Below the pieces are notes generated by a model. It searched no databases and was not told the DNA's origin. It saw only the letters and a list, made by a program, of their open reading frames with translations. This document shows positions 1 through 10,714 of a stretch of DNA of 64,000 nt, piece by piece (within the stretch, counting starts at the first letter, position 1; each line of letters starts with the position of its first letter). The stretch is taken from assembly GCA_964036295.1 (NCBI GenBank), contig OZ038462.1, positions 18,171,264 through 18,235,263 of the forward strand. The letters are read 5' to 3'. The position numbers were made by a program, and so were the translations under genes. The DNA is from Plumapathes pennacea (lineage: Eukaryota; Cnidaria; Anthozoa; Antipatharia; Myriopathidae).

Positions 1-1420
1 TAAACTAGTGCTACCTGAAATCTGCACTCTGAGATTTTAACTGTTGGCTAAAACATCAGTATTTTAACTTTAAGTTTTTTTATATCACCTGCACCATAAT
101 TAATACTATATTAACTAATATATATATTTTTTAGTATGTACAATTTATTAGTATAGCATTGCACCTGCACTTCAATCTTTTAGTATTAGTGTATTCACTA
201 GTTGGAAGTATATACTGTACATTCTAAGCTTAAGTTCGAAGTGTACACAGTTGTTGATATACAGAGCTATATCAATTTTTGACTGGAATATATGACAAGA
301 AATACACTAAAATGTGGGTTGTGATTGTCCGAGTGACAATTTTCCTGAAGACTACTCTTACCCAGACAACCACAATCTACATGCTGTTCAAACTCTGGTT
401 CAAACCATGCAAATACACTCAATCTTCTGATTTGTGATATATGCCTCATTCTAAAAATATACCCATCGAGACAGCTTTATATGTGTTCTTTTAGAACCCT
501 TTTCACACAAAATACAAAGAGGAACGAGTTTTCTATTTTTAATGAACCAGCCATTTTCATATTTCATGTGCTTTTAATACAAAACTATACATATGAGAAA
601 TCAAAGCTATAATGGTTCCCCGCGAAATATGCCGGCGAGAGCATTTTCGGCGTATAAATACTGTATTAAAAAGTTACTGTTATCGTTCGAGACTCTCCGA
701 ATCACAAAACAGGAATACGAAATTCATTTACTTGCTTATTTTGTAGCCAAGTGACCAAAGTTGTGCTCCAAAGGGGCCTTCCGAACCTTGATAAATCCTC
801 TTCAGCTGACCGTACACGACGCTGGCCGCTATCTCAACATCGAGCACATCTGGAGATTTGAATGTCGTATTCCCGCACCTAAATTTTACCGAATGTGCAA
901 GTTTTATATACCAAAATGCGGGGAATTTAACCGTCTTTCGCAATCCGTTGGTGCATCTGTGGTACACGCTTGCGCAGAAGAACTAGAACCCAATGTTTGC
1001 GGCCAGTTGTCTCAAAACGCCAAAATGCCTTGTTAATTTCGCCCAACTGATCGAAAACAACCTAAAAAACCCGCAGCTAAAATGTTGTTATAAGGGCCAA
1101 AAAATATATACTTGGAAAGCATGAAGATTACATTTTTCAAATCCGGAGGTGCATCGACGGATTTTTAAACAAGAAACGAGCGCGAGAAGAAAAAGTGCGA
1201 AAAAACGCGATGATTCTGAGTGAGCCATTGTTATGGGCGTGGCAGTATATACGTCATAAGACCTTTTGTTAAGAGTGAGTTTCATATGGGGCCGGCTCAC
1301 TTTCACATTTGGGAACTAAGGCAAGGCAGAGAGGTTAGTAAGAACGGCAGTTCGTAGTGTACCTATTACTGACTGACATACATCCAGAAGGTTAACGCCT
1401 TGGAGTTAAAGAACAAACTT
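1..1420. other. AT-rich stretch, no supported gene
   Basis: I see no splice-consistent gene here. Opposed open frames of 80-91 codons at about 728-1036 lie on both strands, have no recognisable motif and are not flanked by convincing splice sites. The sequence is AT-rich and unique as far as I can see in this window. Confidence 0.4.
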
Positions 1421-1610
1421 TATTATATAGACACGAGTGTTTTAATGGAAAATATACCGTGCGTAACTGATCCATATGCGAAACTACATCCGGGACCCGA
1501 GTGGCGTATTTTCCATATCCTCACTAGTGAGGATATCGTTTGCGCTATTTCCCGCTTTTGCACGGTTGTTTGTGCAATTTCTCGTAAAAAACTCGTGTCT
1601 AATATAATAA
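1421..1610. mobile_element. MITE-like element with short terminal inverted repeats
   Basis: The ends are inverted copies of a TATTATAT(T)AGACACGAGT sequence (left 1421-1438, right 1591-1610). There is no coding capacity. It contains an internal palindrome around TATCCTCACTAGTGAGGATA. It lies directly beside the foldback element at 1622-1752 and may form one compound repeat with it. The transposon superfamily cannot be told from these ends alone. Confidence 0.55.
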
Positions 1611-1621
1611 AAAGAAAATTG

Positions 1622-1752
1622 CACGGCGGCGCGAAGATATGGATTTTATTTTCGAGTGGTAAAAACAATATTTTACTCACTCGCGAAGCGCTCGTTCGTA
1701 AAATATTGTTTTTACCACTCGAAAATAAAATCCATATCTTCGCGCCGCCGTG
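1622..1752. mobile_element. Foldback element with perfect 55-bp arms
   Basis: Positions 1622-1676 are the exact reverse complement of 1698-1752, separated by a 21-base loop. The arms begin CACGGCGGCGCG. The loop and the inner part of the right arm recur as an identical 44-base stretch at 1971-2014, so this belongs to a dispersed repeat family and is not an isolated palindrome. Spurious open frames arise on both strands because of the symmetry. Confidence 0.8.
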
Positions 1753-1970
1753 TAATATCCTCTATATGCGTGCGGGTTGTTGAGAAATAGAACATTTATT
1801 TTACTACTCCTTCCAGTTTGAGCGTGATATTTTCATTTGAAATGATACTGTTAGTATGAACACAATCTGTCTGATTGGTTGTTCAACACTGTGCTAAAGT
1901 AATGGCAGCAAAATGGCAGACAAATTTTGATGAAAGAAATTAAATTTCGAAGTGCCTATTGTTTGTAGAG

Positions 1971-2014
1971 CTCGCGAAGCGCTCGTTCGTAAAATATTGT
2001 TTTTACCACTCGAA
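1971..2014. repeat. Partial copy of the foldback element
   Basis: This 44-base stretch, starting CTCGCGAAGCGCTCG and running to CCACTCGAA, is identical to the loop and inner right arm of the foldback at 1622-1752. The opposite arm is absent here. Confidence 0.75.
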
Positions 2015-2489
2015 GATTTCGTTCGGAGACTCCCATGGAAAAAAGGTCGGGGATGCTCGTCGTATCTTTTAGGAGTCAAAATTACGGGGTTCGGTACCGC
2101 TCAGGGTACTTAACATCAAACGATCTTACGTTTACGATTTTACGTCTTACAATTTTACTTAACATCAAACGCTGACATTTTTATGTGACGTGGTAACCAA
2201 GGCTACAGAGGTTTTGCTGAATAATTTGACCAGTTTATATTTTGCCCCCCCCGTACATACTAATGGTTTTCTCGTACGAAACGAGCGTGCGCACTTGTTC
2301 TGACTTTTCCGACTTCTGTGACCAGTTTTTCGAAATGTCGATTGACTTTGCGAAGTGTTCGTCGAATTTTCGTTTGGGTTTGCGAAATTGACCCTGCAAA
2401 ATTTTTCGCGGACGAAGCGAAATTTCGCGAGAAACAAAGAAAAGTACCGTATATGAATGACACCAAACTGCTCTAAAATACAGTCAAAG

Positions 2490-2935
2490 CGGAGAGCTCT
2501 ACTTACGGACGCCTTCACGAAACCCCGTTTAAACTCCCACTCAAACTCCGTATTTACACATTCTCGTTAGCGGACGCTGACACTTTTGAGGGGTGAGAAT
2601 TAGATTTTTCTTTTTTAAGCTCCCGTAAGCGAACACCCTTGAGGAAGAAACCCTTGTGTTTGTTTTCCGCTTCAAGAACTTGCTGACAAACGTGCCGGCA
2701 TCCTCAAGAAATATGGCCGAGTACTTCCTCATGCTTGTTCACGGTGTTAGAGTGACTGTTGGACACCTTTCTCGTTAGCTGAACTTGTTTCCTGATATGT
2801 TGAGCCATGTAAGCGTCCACCTATCCCTTTAACTGCAAGTGTCCGCTTACAAAACTCATTTTTGTAAGCGGACAGTTTCAGTTACGGACACTTTCTCAGC
2901 TTCCCGAGGGTGTCCGCTTGGGGGAACTTTGACTT
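2490..2935. repeat. Degenerate GTAAGCGGACA-type dispersed repeat
   Basis: The motif GTAAGCGGACA and its complement TGTCCGCTTAC recur several times in both orientations, for example near 2845-2880. The sequence looks like a decayed MITE of the same general style as the GTGGTCGCTTA element at 33580-34061. No open frame of interest is present. From here to 3314 I see only AT-rich unique sequence. Confidence 0.4.
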
Positions 2936-3314
2936 TACTTCTATAGGGAAATGGCAGGTGCATGCACATCCGGGATTCAATTTCACAAAATAATAGTTTA
3001 AAACATGAATAGCCGGTGATTCACAATGCTACTGAAAACATTTTCGAATTGCAAGTCATAAGTCAAACTATGGAACGATTATATACTTAATTTTGACCCC
3101 GAAAACGCGCCATGATTTTGTACGAGCTGCTTTAGCTATTGGGCGATTTGTGTATAAATAACTGGAAATGATTGATTGAAAGTGCGAATAGAGAAGGCGA
3201 AGACGTAATTGGCAGATAGTTGAGCATTTGAAATTGCCACACAGGAGCTGGCAGTGACTTTTTTGGACTACTGAATTTTTGGTTTCTTCATATTTTAATT
3301 AAAAGGATTAAGAC

Positions 3315-5253
3315 ATGGCAGAAAATGAAAGGGATGATACTTCTGAGGCTGCTGGGTCAAGTAACAGGTATGTTTGAACGAAAAGTATACTCTGAAGGTT
3401 TTTGTCTTTTTGGCCAGCAGAATATTAAACATGCTATAACTTGTATATATTCGGCTAAACATGCACAGAACAATAAGTATAATTTGCATTTTTGTTCCGA
3501 TCACTAAAGGCATAGGGAAGAATTACGGGTTAACAATGATTACTTATCTGCTGACTACAATCAACAACGACAAACCTTGTTTGATAAACCAACAGCTTCG
3601 ATGAGTGAGGCTCTTTCCTGCTCGAATACTCTCATCTCCTACATGTATACGCTCAATATAGTTTACAAATTGCGTAAATTAAATATTTTCTTTCTTGTAC
3701 AGCCAAACAGAATACTAAGTGAACACTCATATTTTAACTAAGGTAACTATATCATGCCAATCTTATTTGTCTGAGAAAACGTATTTTCTTGTTGCAATAA
3801 CGACTGCGTGCAATAAAACTATGGCCGGTCGGCTAATTATGCAAACGGTGGTCCACCCTTGCAATTAAAGCCCTTGGCGTTCAGGCTGGTTCACACGAGT
3901 AAAGCAAGCGCAAGCGACCGGTACACACGGTAAAATTTGTGAAGCGAGCTCAAAAACGCATACACAAGAGAATGAAAACTTTTTCATTTCCATGCGCTTG
4001 CGCTTGCTTTACCGTGTGAACCAGTCTTTAAAAATGCAATTGCAGGATTGCAGCTGCAACTACTCACGCCGTAATATTTTATCAGTAATATTCATATTAC
4101 TATATACTTTTTTATAATTGCAGTGCTGTAGAAGATAGGACAGAATCTAATTGTAAGAAGCACTCTATCCTCAAGAAACATCCATGTCACAGCTATAGCA
4201 GAGAAACAAAGTGGACCAAAGCTCAGTTTTGTGGCGGTTTTTTCCATGTCCCGGCAGCAAATAAGTATGATAGGATCAGACGTTGTCTCGTGCCAGATTA
4301 TACGCGGAATTGTTTGGTGGATTCCACCAGTTGTGCCGTTTACGTAAAGGACAAAGAAGGGGCAGAACCGCTAACCGTTGCAGCTGCTGCAGTGCTGTAC
4401 AGTAGCACTGGTAACTTAGTTTACTTTGCTACGTATGACAACTGTTGGCTGACTCAGACGAAGAAGAAGCGCGCAGAGCAGTTCATGTGCGAGGACAAAA
4501 ACTTGCTTAAGAAAATGGGTCTCTCGGAGGAACGTATGGAAGTAGTATTAAGTAAGATGATGGAATTGAGTGAAGGAGAAGACGCTGAATCCAAGAAACC
4601 CGGCAGCACGGCACTGAAGGAAGCAGAATCCAAGAACTCAGTCAGCACGGACGATCAGATGGATTTATTGACCGCGCGGATGAGTTCACTGCCGATGTCA
4701 GAAAAAGGATCCGAGGGCGATCAGAAATTTACGTTGGTCGTGTACCTAACACTCCAACCTTGTCATTATTCAGTGGACCATACTCCAAATAAAAGCTGCT
4801 GTGAGAGGTTGGTACTCTTCGACAAAGTGCTTCAAAACGTTACGCTTGTTATCAAGCCATCCCACATCTACAAGGTGAGACGAGACTGAAAACACCATGC
4901 TACGTTTGAATTTGTTCTTTTCTGTAAATCTGGTATTGTAACTTGCAAAAGTTGCCAGTTGTATGTATGTTACCACCTATCACAGACACACTAGTTACTT
5001 GTCTGTTTTTGTTAACATTTGTTTGATGGTTTTTTTTTTTTACATATTTTCGTTGTTCTTTTTCTTTGTTGGTATAAGACTCGAACACCTGTCTGACTGT
5101 GCCACATGGCTCCCTAAAAGTATCTACTGTTTCGTACTTGGCTGACCAGTCACAACTGCAAGGTGTTTCAGCGATGTAGAGGATTTGACGTATCGAAAAA
5201 CCCACGGCTGGCAGCTGTGCTTAGTACATAGGCGTGATTAAATAGAGAAGACA

Positions 5254-5316
<63 letters not shown>

Positions 5317-6874
5317 CATTATTATTATTATACTGGGACGAAATTTTCATATTAGTTTCTCACTGAAGAATGTTGAAACTGTATTGTAACTGTATTGTAA
5401 CTGAAATTGCATACTTATTGCAAACAGCTACTATTTTGACAAGAATATGTCTGCATTCAGGCTCACTGGAATGGAAACAAAGACGAGAGGACTGTCAGAG
5501 AGATCAAAAAAGCTAATGAAGGAATTGAACTGCTGCTTCGTGAAGGAATCGATCTTCAGCCAATGCAAGAGAATGATTGGGATTTGCTGAAGAAGGAATT
5601 ATGCCCCAGAGCATTTGACACCTACAAGGGCACTAATCGAGAGAGGCTTGATAACTGTTGCAGGGACTTCATTGATACAAAGAAAGCAGAAATAGAAAGG
5701 GACGCACAGGTGGTATATTATAAGTAACATTTGTAACTTTGTACATACAAGCTGGATTTGTGCGTAAAAGTAATTGCCTGAACCAAAAGGTTTAAAAGTA
5801 TACCCATTCATCTAACGAACCCTCTGATTTGCTATGTTATGTAGTTCTTGGTCACAATTCCCTTATATAAAATACGTACACTTACACTAAAAGCTCTGGT
5901 TTCAATAAAAAAACATCATGCAAAAGCATAAAGAAAGCAACAATTATATTCAAATAAAGTGTGAGAGAATCTCTCTCTATGGATCTGAGTTTCTTTTGCA
6001 CACTTTTCTGTCAATGAAGACAGACATATTTTGCTTTACTTCTCAGTGATGTTCTGAAATCTTCTGAATGCGAGATTAATCTGGGCTGGAATTTAACACT
6101 TGGCAATGAAATACTCATGGCTGTTGACAGAGTGAACACGCCTCTGATCTCTTTTATGTGTTTTCAGTCCCAGTGCTACTTGAGATGTATAAGTGCGAAC
6201 AACACTCTAATATATCATGTGATATATTATTTTAGTCTTCAGAGAAAGGAACAACAGAAGCAGAAAAACAAGACGCAGCAACAGGAGGACAAAAGGGAAG
6301 TAAACAGGTGATTAGAAGCACAAAGACAAGAGCTATATAAAACGTTGGAAAACACTTATGGCGTGGTTTGTAATATTATTAATTGGCTGCTGGACGTTAA
6401 ATTGAAGATGCCATATTCACGCGCATCACCAAATGCCCCACGTGTAAAGATCAATCTTGGTGGTTGCTTACAGTTGGAATTTGGACACCCACTTCCTGTC
6501 TGCTGCCCTGTCTATAGACGCCAACTATTTAAGTTTGGTTTAACCTGGAAAGTATGGTGCACCTTTATAAACGAACCTTTATGGGATAACTGGCATTGTA
6601 AGAAGAAACAGGGAATACTATAAATGACTTGTGTGATTTATGTCCTTTATGTATTGTTTAGGGTACGTTTAGAAACCTTCACTGCACAAGCTGACAAAAT
6701 GCGTGAGAGTTTGTGTCATGGCTTACCTGACCTTGCCTTTCTTTGCAGTGTATACGGTTGTGTACGTGCTTGACATGAACTGTTCTGTTAATGTAGGAGG
6801 CGGATAAGAAGACGAAGGAGACAAAGACAAGGGCAAAGACAAAAGCAAAGACGACAGCTAAAAACAAAAAGTGA
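3315..6874 (+). CDS. AID/APOBEC-like cytidine deaminase family protein, 5 exons, about 400 aa
   Basis: Coding exons: 3315-3367, 4124-4874, 5461-5709, 6236-6307 (or 6243-6299, see findings), 6797-6874. All have GT-AG borders and matching phases. The order of elements fits the deaminase fold: strands around residues 85-125, a helix starting with RAEQFMCED (134-142), a spacer of about 75 acidic/Ser-rich residues, a strand ending in LTLQPCHYS (PC at 230-231), SCCERL (242-247), a further strand VTLVIKPSHIY, and a helical C-terminal exon starting AHWNG. In the family, the first zinc ligand is the His of HxE. Here codon 4470-4472 is CGC (Arg), one transition from CAC. The second metal site has an insertion between the two cysteines compared with PCxxC. 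The last exon is a Lys/Thr-rich basic tail. Family assignment is by motif reading only. Substrate and activity are unknown, and it may be inactive. AATAAA follows at 7356. Confidence 0.68.
3886..4024. mobile_element. MITE with CTGGTTCACACG ends, in deaminase intron 1
   Basis: Left end CTGGTTCACACGAGTAAAGC and right end (reverse complement) CTGGTTCACACGGTAAAGC match, and both continue into AAGCGCAAGCG. It is about 139 bp long and non-coding. It lies about 100 bp upstream of the exon 2 acceptor of the deaminase gene. A related element with GGTTTTCACGAGCGA ends is at 18122-18310. Confidence 0.65.
5254..5331. repeat. (ATT)n trinucleotide microsatellite
   Basis: About 78 bp of ATT repeats with one interruption (ATC), inside intron 2 of the deaminase gene. 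The poly-Asn open frame on the minus strand is an artefact of this repeat. Confidence 0.95.
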
Positions 6875-7355
6875 TCAAGAGTTGCAGACACTAATGTGCA
6901 TAAGAAAACTGCATATAAAACTCTGGAATCAAAGAAAAAGACTAAAAGGCTCTAGAACTTGACTTAGGGTTCTAAGTTTATTTGTGGTAGCACGGGATAT
7001 TATTACCCCAAGTGAGTTACATTTACCATATTTATGATTATGATATATTATTGTCTTTTGCCGGTCTAGTAGTTCACAATGTATTCGTGTATTAATGTAT
7101 TGTCATAAGTGTGATTATAATATATTCTTGTCTTTCGCCGGGCTAGTAGATTACAATGTATTCGTGCAAGTTCATAGGTTTTAGAATTTGACTAAGCTAG
7201 GAAGTAACATGAAATGATAGCTAGTACTCCGCTTTTAAAGTTCGGCATTAAAAATGCACACAACTTGTTGCAAAAAATATGTAGGGGTTTTAGAGTAGTT
7301 AAGACTAAGTAGGCACTGATACATTGTCAGAGATAGTGTCCTTTAAATAACGTGT

Positions 7356-7361
7356 AATAAA
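7356..7361 (+). other. Candidate polyadenylation signal of the deaminase gene
   Basis: AATAAA about 480 bases after the deaminase stop codon. The SLCO stop codon on the other strand is only about 75 bases further on, so the two genes are convergent and their 3' ends may overlap. A minus-strand AATAAA candidate for SLCO is at 6977-6982. Confidence 0.45.
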
Positions 7362-7436
7362 GTTTGGAAACTTTTGCATCTTGGTAACAAGGCTTGCATT
7401 GTACAGTCATAATATCCTTGATGAGAGTCGATCGAG

Positions 7437-10400
7437 CTATACAACTGTTTCGTACTCAAAGAGCTGTCGCCCTTCCTCCCGTATACTGTTGATAGGTGCA
7501 GCAGGATTTGAAACTCTACTCACAGCAGGACAATAACAAAACCAAGAGAGGAAAAACAGGGTGGTGGAGATTCCTTTAATGGCGACAGCTGAAACCACAA
7601 TCAGCCAAGTCAATTGACGGTTAGAATACTGTACACAACTACCCCGCTGACCGCATTCATCTTGCCACAGCAGGCACGCATTGTCAATCAATCTACCAAA
7701 TACCACAGGGCCCGGGATGCGCCCAAACGCACCAACCACAAGCCACTGAAGGCCTAATGAGAGGGATTTCTGGTCAGGGTTCACGCTTCTGCAAAAAATA
7801 TAAAATATATAAAAAATATATATATATAATTTAGGCATTGCATGATATAAGATTATTGAAAGCCGTAAGAACAAAAAGAAAAAAGAAAAAAGAAAAAAGG
7901 ACGGCCGGATGAGACAATGTAATTACGGTCGAGGGTCGAGTACTAATGTTCGAAATAGCACAGCATAGTGCACTCAGTAATGAGTACGGCTAATTAATAG
8001 TACCGTTCAGTTATATAAGATAATGGACACCGCGGAAATACGTATTTTTGACCTTGCAATCACCTTAATTTTGGGTCAGCGGTCATTTCACAACTATGGA
8101 AATTAAAGTGCGGTTATCGCAGTCCGTGCATCTCTTGTAAAACCTCGAGACTTAGAAACTCGATACCGAGAAACTCGATACTAGGACCTGATACTCGAGT
8201 ATAAGTTAGTTCAATCAATACATTTTTTATAACATACGTTGTGCACCAAAAAGAAGAACCGGGGCTTGAGACCGTTGTGAAATTTTTCCACAAGTCAGAC
8301 CGGGTTAGATATAATAGTGATTAACTCTGACCAACAAAAGTGACGTCAGTAATGTATTTTCGTGGAACCATTGCAACGGCAACACAATGCGTCGTTTCCG
8401 GAATGCTATCCTACTTTTTCGCAGAAATGAGTTTAAGTTGTACGAAACGAGACGAACACGAGAGAAAAACATTGCACTAGACTTAACTTTGAAACAGAGA
8501 CAAAAATTAATTCAGAAATCATACACTCAGTGATAAGTTCAAAATAATATAATGTTAAAGCCATTGCACTTTCAAAACGGATGAACTGAAAGAGTGCTGA
8601 CTAACAAGATACAAAAGCATCGCAAACTACTTACTTCAGTAAAACTGTGATGGCCGGCATTTCTGTCAAAAATGTCAGAAAAAGAACAAGAAACAAACCG
8701 CATAGGTAAAGCGGCAGTTTGCTGCAGTATGTCCGACATTTTCCATCTGACGCCGTGCCCCTACCCTCATGGGCATCGGCAATGCAGGTACAGTTGACGT
8801 AGCCCTACGAATAGATTGAAATATGTATTAGCAAGAACCGAGAGGCAAGTACTAGCAGACATTTTATAGAAAAGTTTGAGAGACGTTATTATTATAGAAC
8901 ACTGACATTTTTTTATGACAATTTGAGGGGGGAAAACACATTGCTACTTGTTTGTTGTACCAAACGATCATTGGTTTTCTCTTGCACCTGAATGACCCAA
9001 AATGCTGTAAGACTTGCGATAGAAAGCGTAGAAAACGCAAATCTTTAAGAAGTTAATCGAAACTGATTAGTGCAATATCACCGCAATATCGTAAACCTCT
9101 TGTTTGACTCGAGTCGTCCCAACTTACCTTTGTTTCATTTGCTTGTCGTGATTGACACCCCGCATGACACGGCGAGACATATGTGACGTCATCGCTCCCA
9201 CAAACCGGAGAGTTCCTAACTCCTGCACATGCGCACTTGCTGTTGCAGACTGAATCCATGTTGACTTTGGCAATGGTCCGTCTTAAGAAATCATTTTCAG
9301 ATCCCTGATATGGCTCGGTCACTCCAGCAATCTTCTGATCAGGACAGCCAATCACAAGGGATCCGCACGCTGCCATGGTAACCAAGGTCACAACGAAGGC
9401 GAATTTGGCGTTTTTAGTGGGATCCGATTTCATCTTGGCTGACAGGTACCCACCTGCTAACGTGCCACCAGCTATTCCAGGCACCACTGCGAGCCCTGTG
9501 TAAATGCTCGACTCTGATGCTGTTAAACCAAACTGGGATTCGATGAGTTTGGGAAAAAATACTCCCAAACCAAAAACTAACAGTTTTTCCAAAGCCATGG
9601 CAAATATATCAAACAGAAAAGTTAAATTTGATAAGAGCTGGCACAGTTTACTCGGTAGAAGCTTAAGTTTCACAAGCCACACATTTTTGGCGGAAAGTTG
9701 ATGTGACGAGACCGTAAAGGAATCATAAGGTGCACCAGCTTGACTCTTATTTTCAGTATTAATTCCATGCTCGTTAAGTGTCAGTACTTCTCTGGTTATT
9801 CCTGTTGACCCAGGGATCTCTCTTGGATAACCGAATAAAGGCCAAGCGCAAATGAAGGCCATCACGCCGCACAGTAGGAACCCTATCCACCAGGCCCCTA
9901 TCCATCTAGGGTCCTCGGGCCTCAAACTGGTTTCGACATCTAAATCCACAAACAAGTTCATGAACGCTCCGCCAATGAAAAATCCAACCGCCGGAGCTAA
10001 GGCTGCGGTAGAATACATTACACCCAAATATATAGGCGAAGTTTTAGAATCCAGGCTTTCTTCGATGAACGCAGTTCCCAGAGTGAAAATTGGAGATATG
10101 CCAATACCGATTAAAGCTTGCGCTGTGAGAAAGACTAAAAAAACCGACAAGTTGGAGGCGGGAGGTGACTCAGCACAATAATTTATAAGTTCTTTTGTTT
10201 GTTTTGAACCGCAAACAACCGGTAGTTTACTAAATTCTCCACGTTCAGCTTGATATCGTCCAGCGATAAAATGTGGCAGTGAGAATATGATCCCTCCTGC
10301 AGAGATAAAAAGCGCAGCGATTCCAAGATACTTTGGTCTGTGTCCCCGTGCGCCAAAATAACTCACATAGACCCCCAGAAATGCCAAGGTCACTTCATTC

Positions 10401-10714
10401 GCACTCGATATTATCCCCGCTTCCGTGCTGCTCAAGTCGAAGCGTTTTTCAAGAGTCGATATCACCAAAGACTTCAGCCCGTTCACCATCATTCCTTGCG
10501 TTAAGATTAAGCAACAGAGAAAAACTAAAAACCAGCGTGGTGTATTGAACCCCTGGAAAGCGTTGGGACGAAACGATTTCCAGCCATACTTGAGACGTTC
10601 GGTTGAATCTAGCCGGCTAGCGTGGTAAACAGTTGACGAAGAGGAACTCAGACAGGCGGTCGATTGCCACAACCGGTTATCCAGTTTTTGATTTGATGAT
10701 GTTACTGTTGTCAT
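7437..10714 (-). CDS. SLCO: Solute carrier organic anion transporter (OATP/SLCO family), 702 aa
   Basis: Three coding exons on the minus strand: 10714-9128, 8804-8635 and 7788-7437, with GT-AG borders, phases 0 and 2, giving 702 residues, the usual OATP length. Exon 1 carries the OATP signature (DPRWIGAWW at residues 268-276) and the first transmembrane block. Residues about 490-520 form the Kazal-like cysteine-rich extracellular loop (CNSKCACAG, CGSDDVTY, SPCHAGC), which continues with more cysteines in exon 2. Exons 2 and 3 encode the last membrane helices, including GRIPGPVVFG. The family transports bile salts, steroid conjugates, prostaglandins and xenobiotics across the plasma membrane by sodium-independent exchange; the substrate here cannot be told. 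The start ATG at 10714 is followed by a polar 55-residue cytosolic leader. A specific orthologue number is not assignable by eye. Confidence 0.93.
8130..8395. repeat. Dispersed repeat, diverged copy of 15830-16060, in SLCO intron 2
   Basis: Shares ordered blocks with 15830-16060: AAAACCT, an AAACT..ATGCTAGGACC-like stretch, GATACT, a shared ACATACG block, and CTGACCAAC.AAAGTGACGTCA.TAATGTATTTTCGT near the right end. Divergence is high, with several indels. It includes a TGACGTCA palindrome at about 8341. No coding capacity is seen. Confidence 0.6.

Noticed and set aside
728..1036. Opposed frames of 79 and 91 codons on both strands
   Set aside because: No recognisable motif, no splice context, and each is the shadow of the other. 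I cannot rule out a decayed exon.
1400..1783. 127-codon + frame across the foldback element
   Set aside because: Created by inverted-repeat DNA; symmetric frames appear on both strands.
5168..5350. Minus-strand poly-Asn protein
   Set aside because: Translation of the (ATT)n microsatellite in a deaminase intron.
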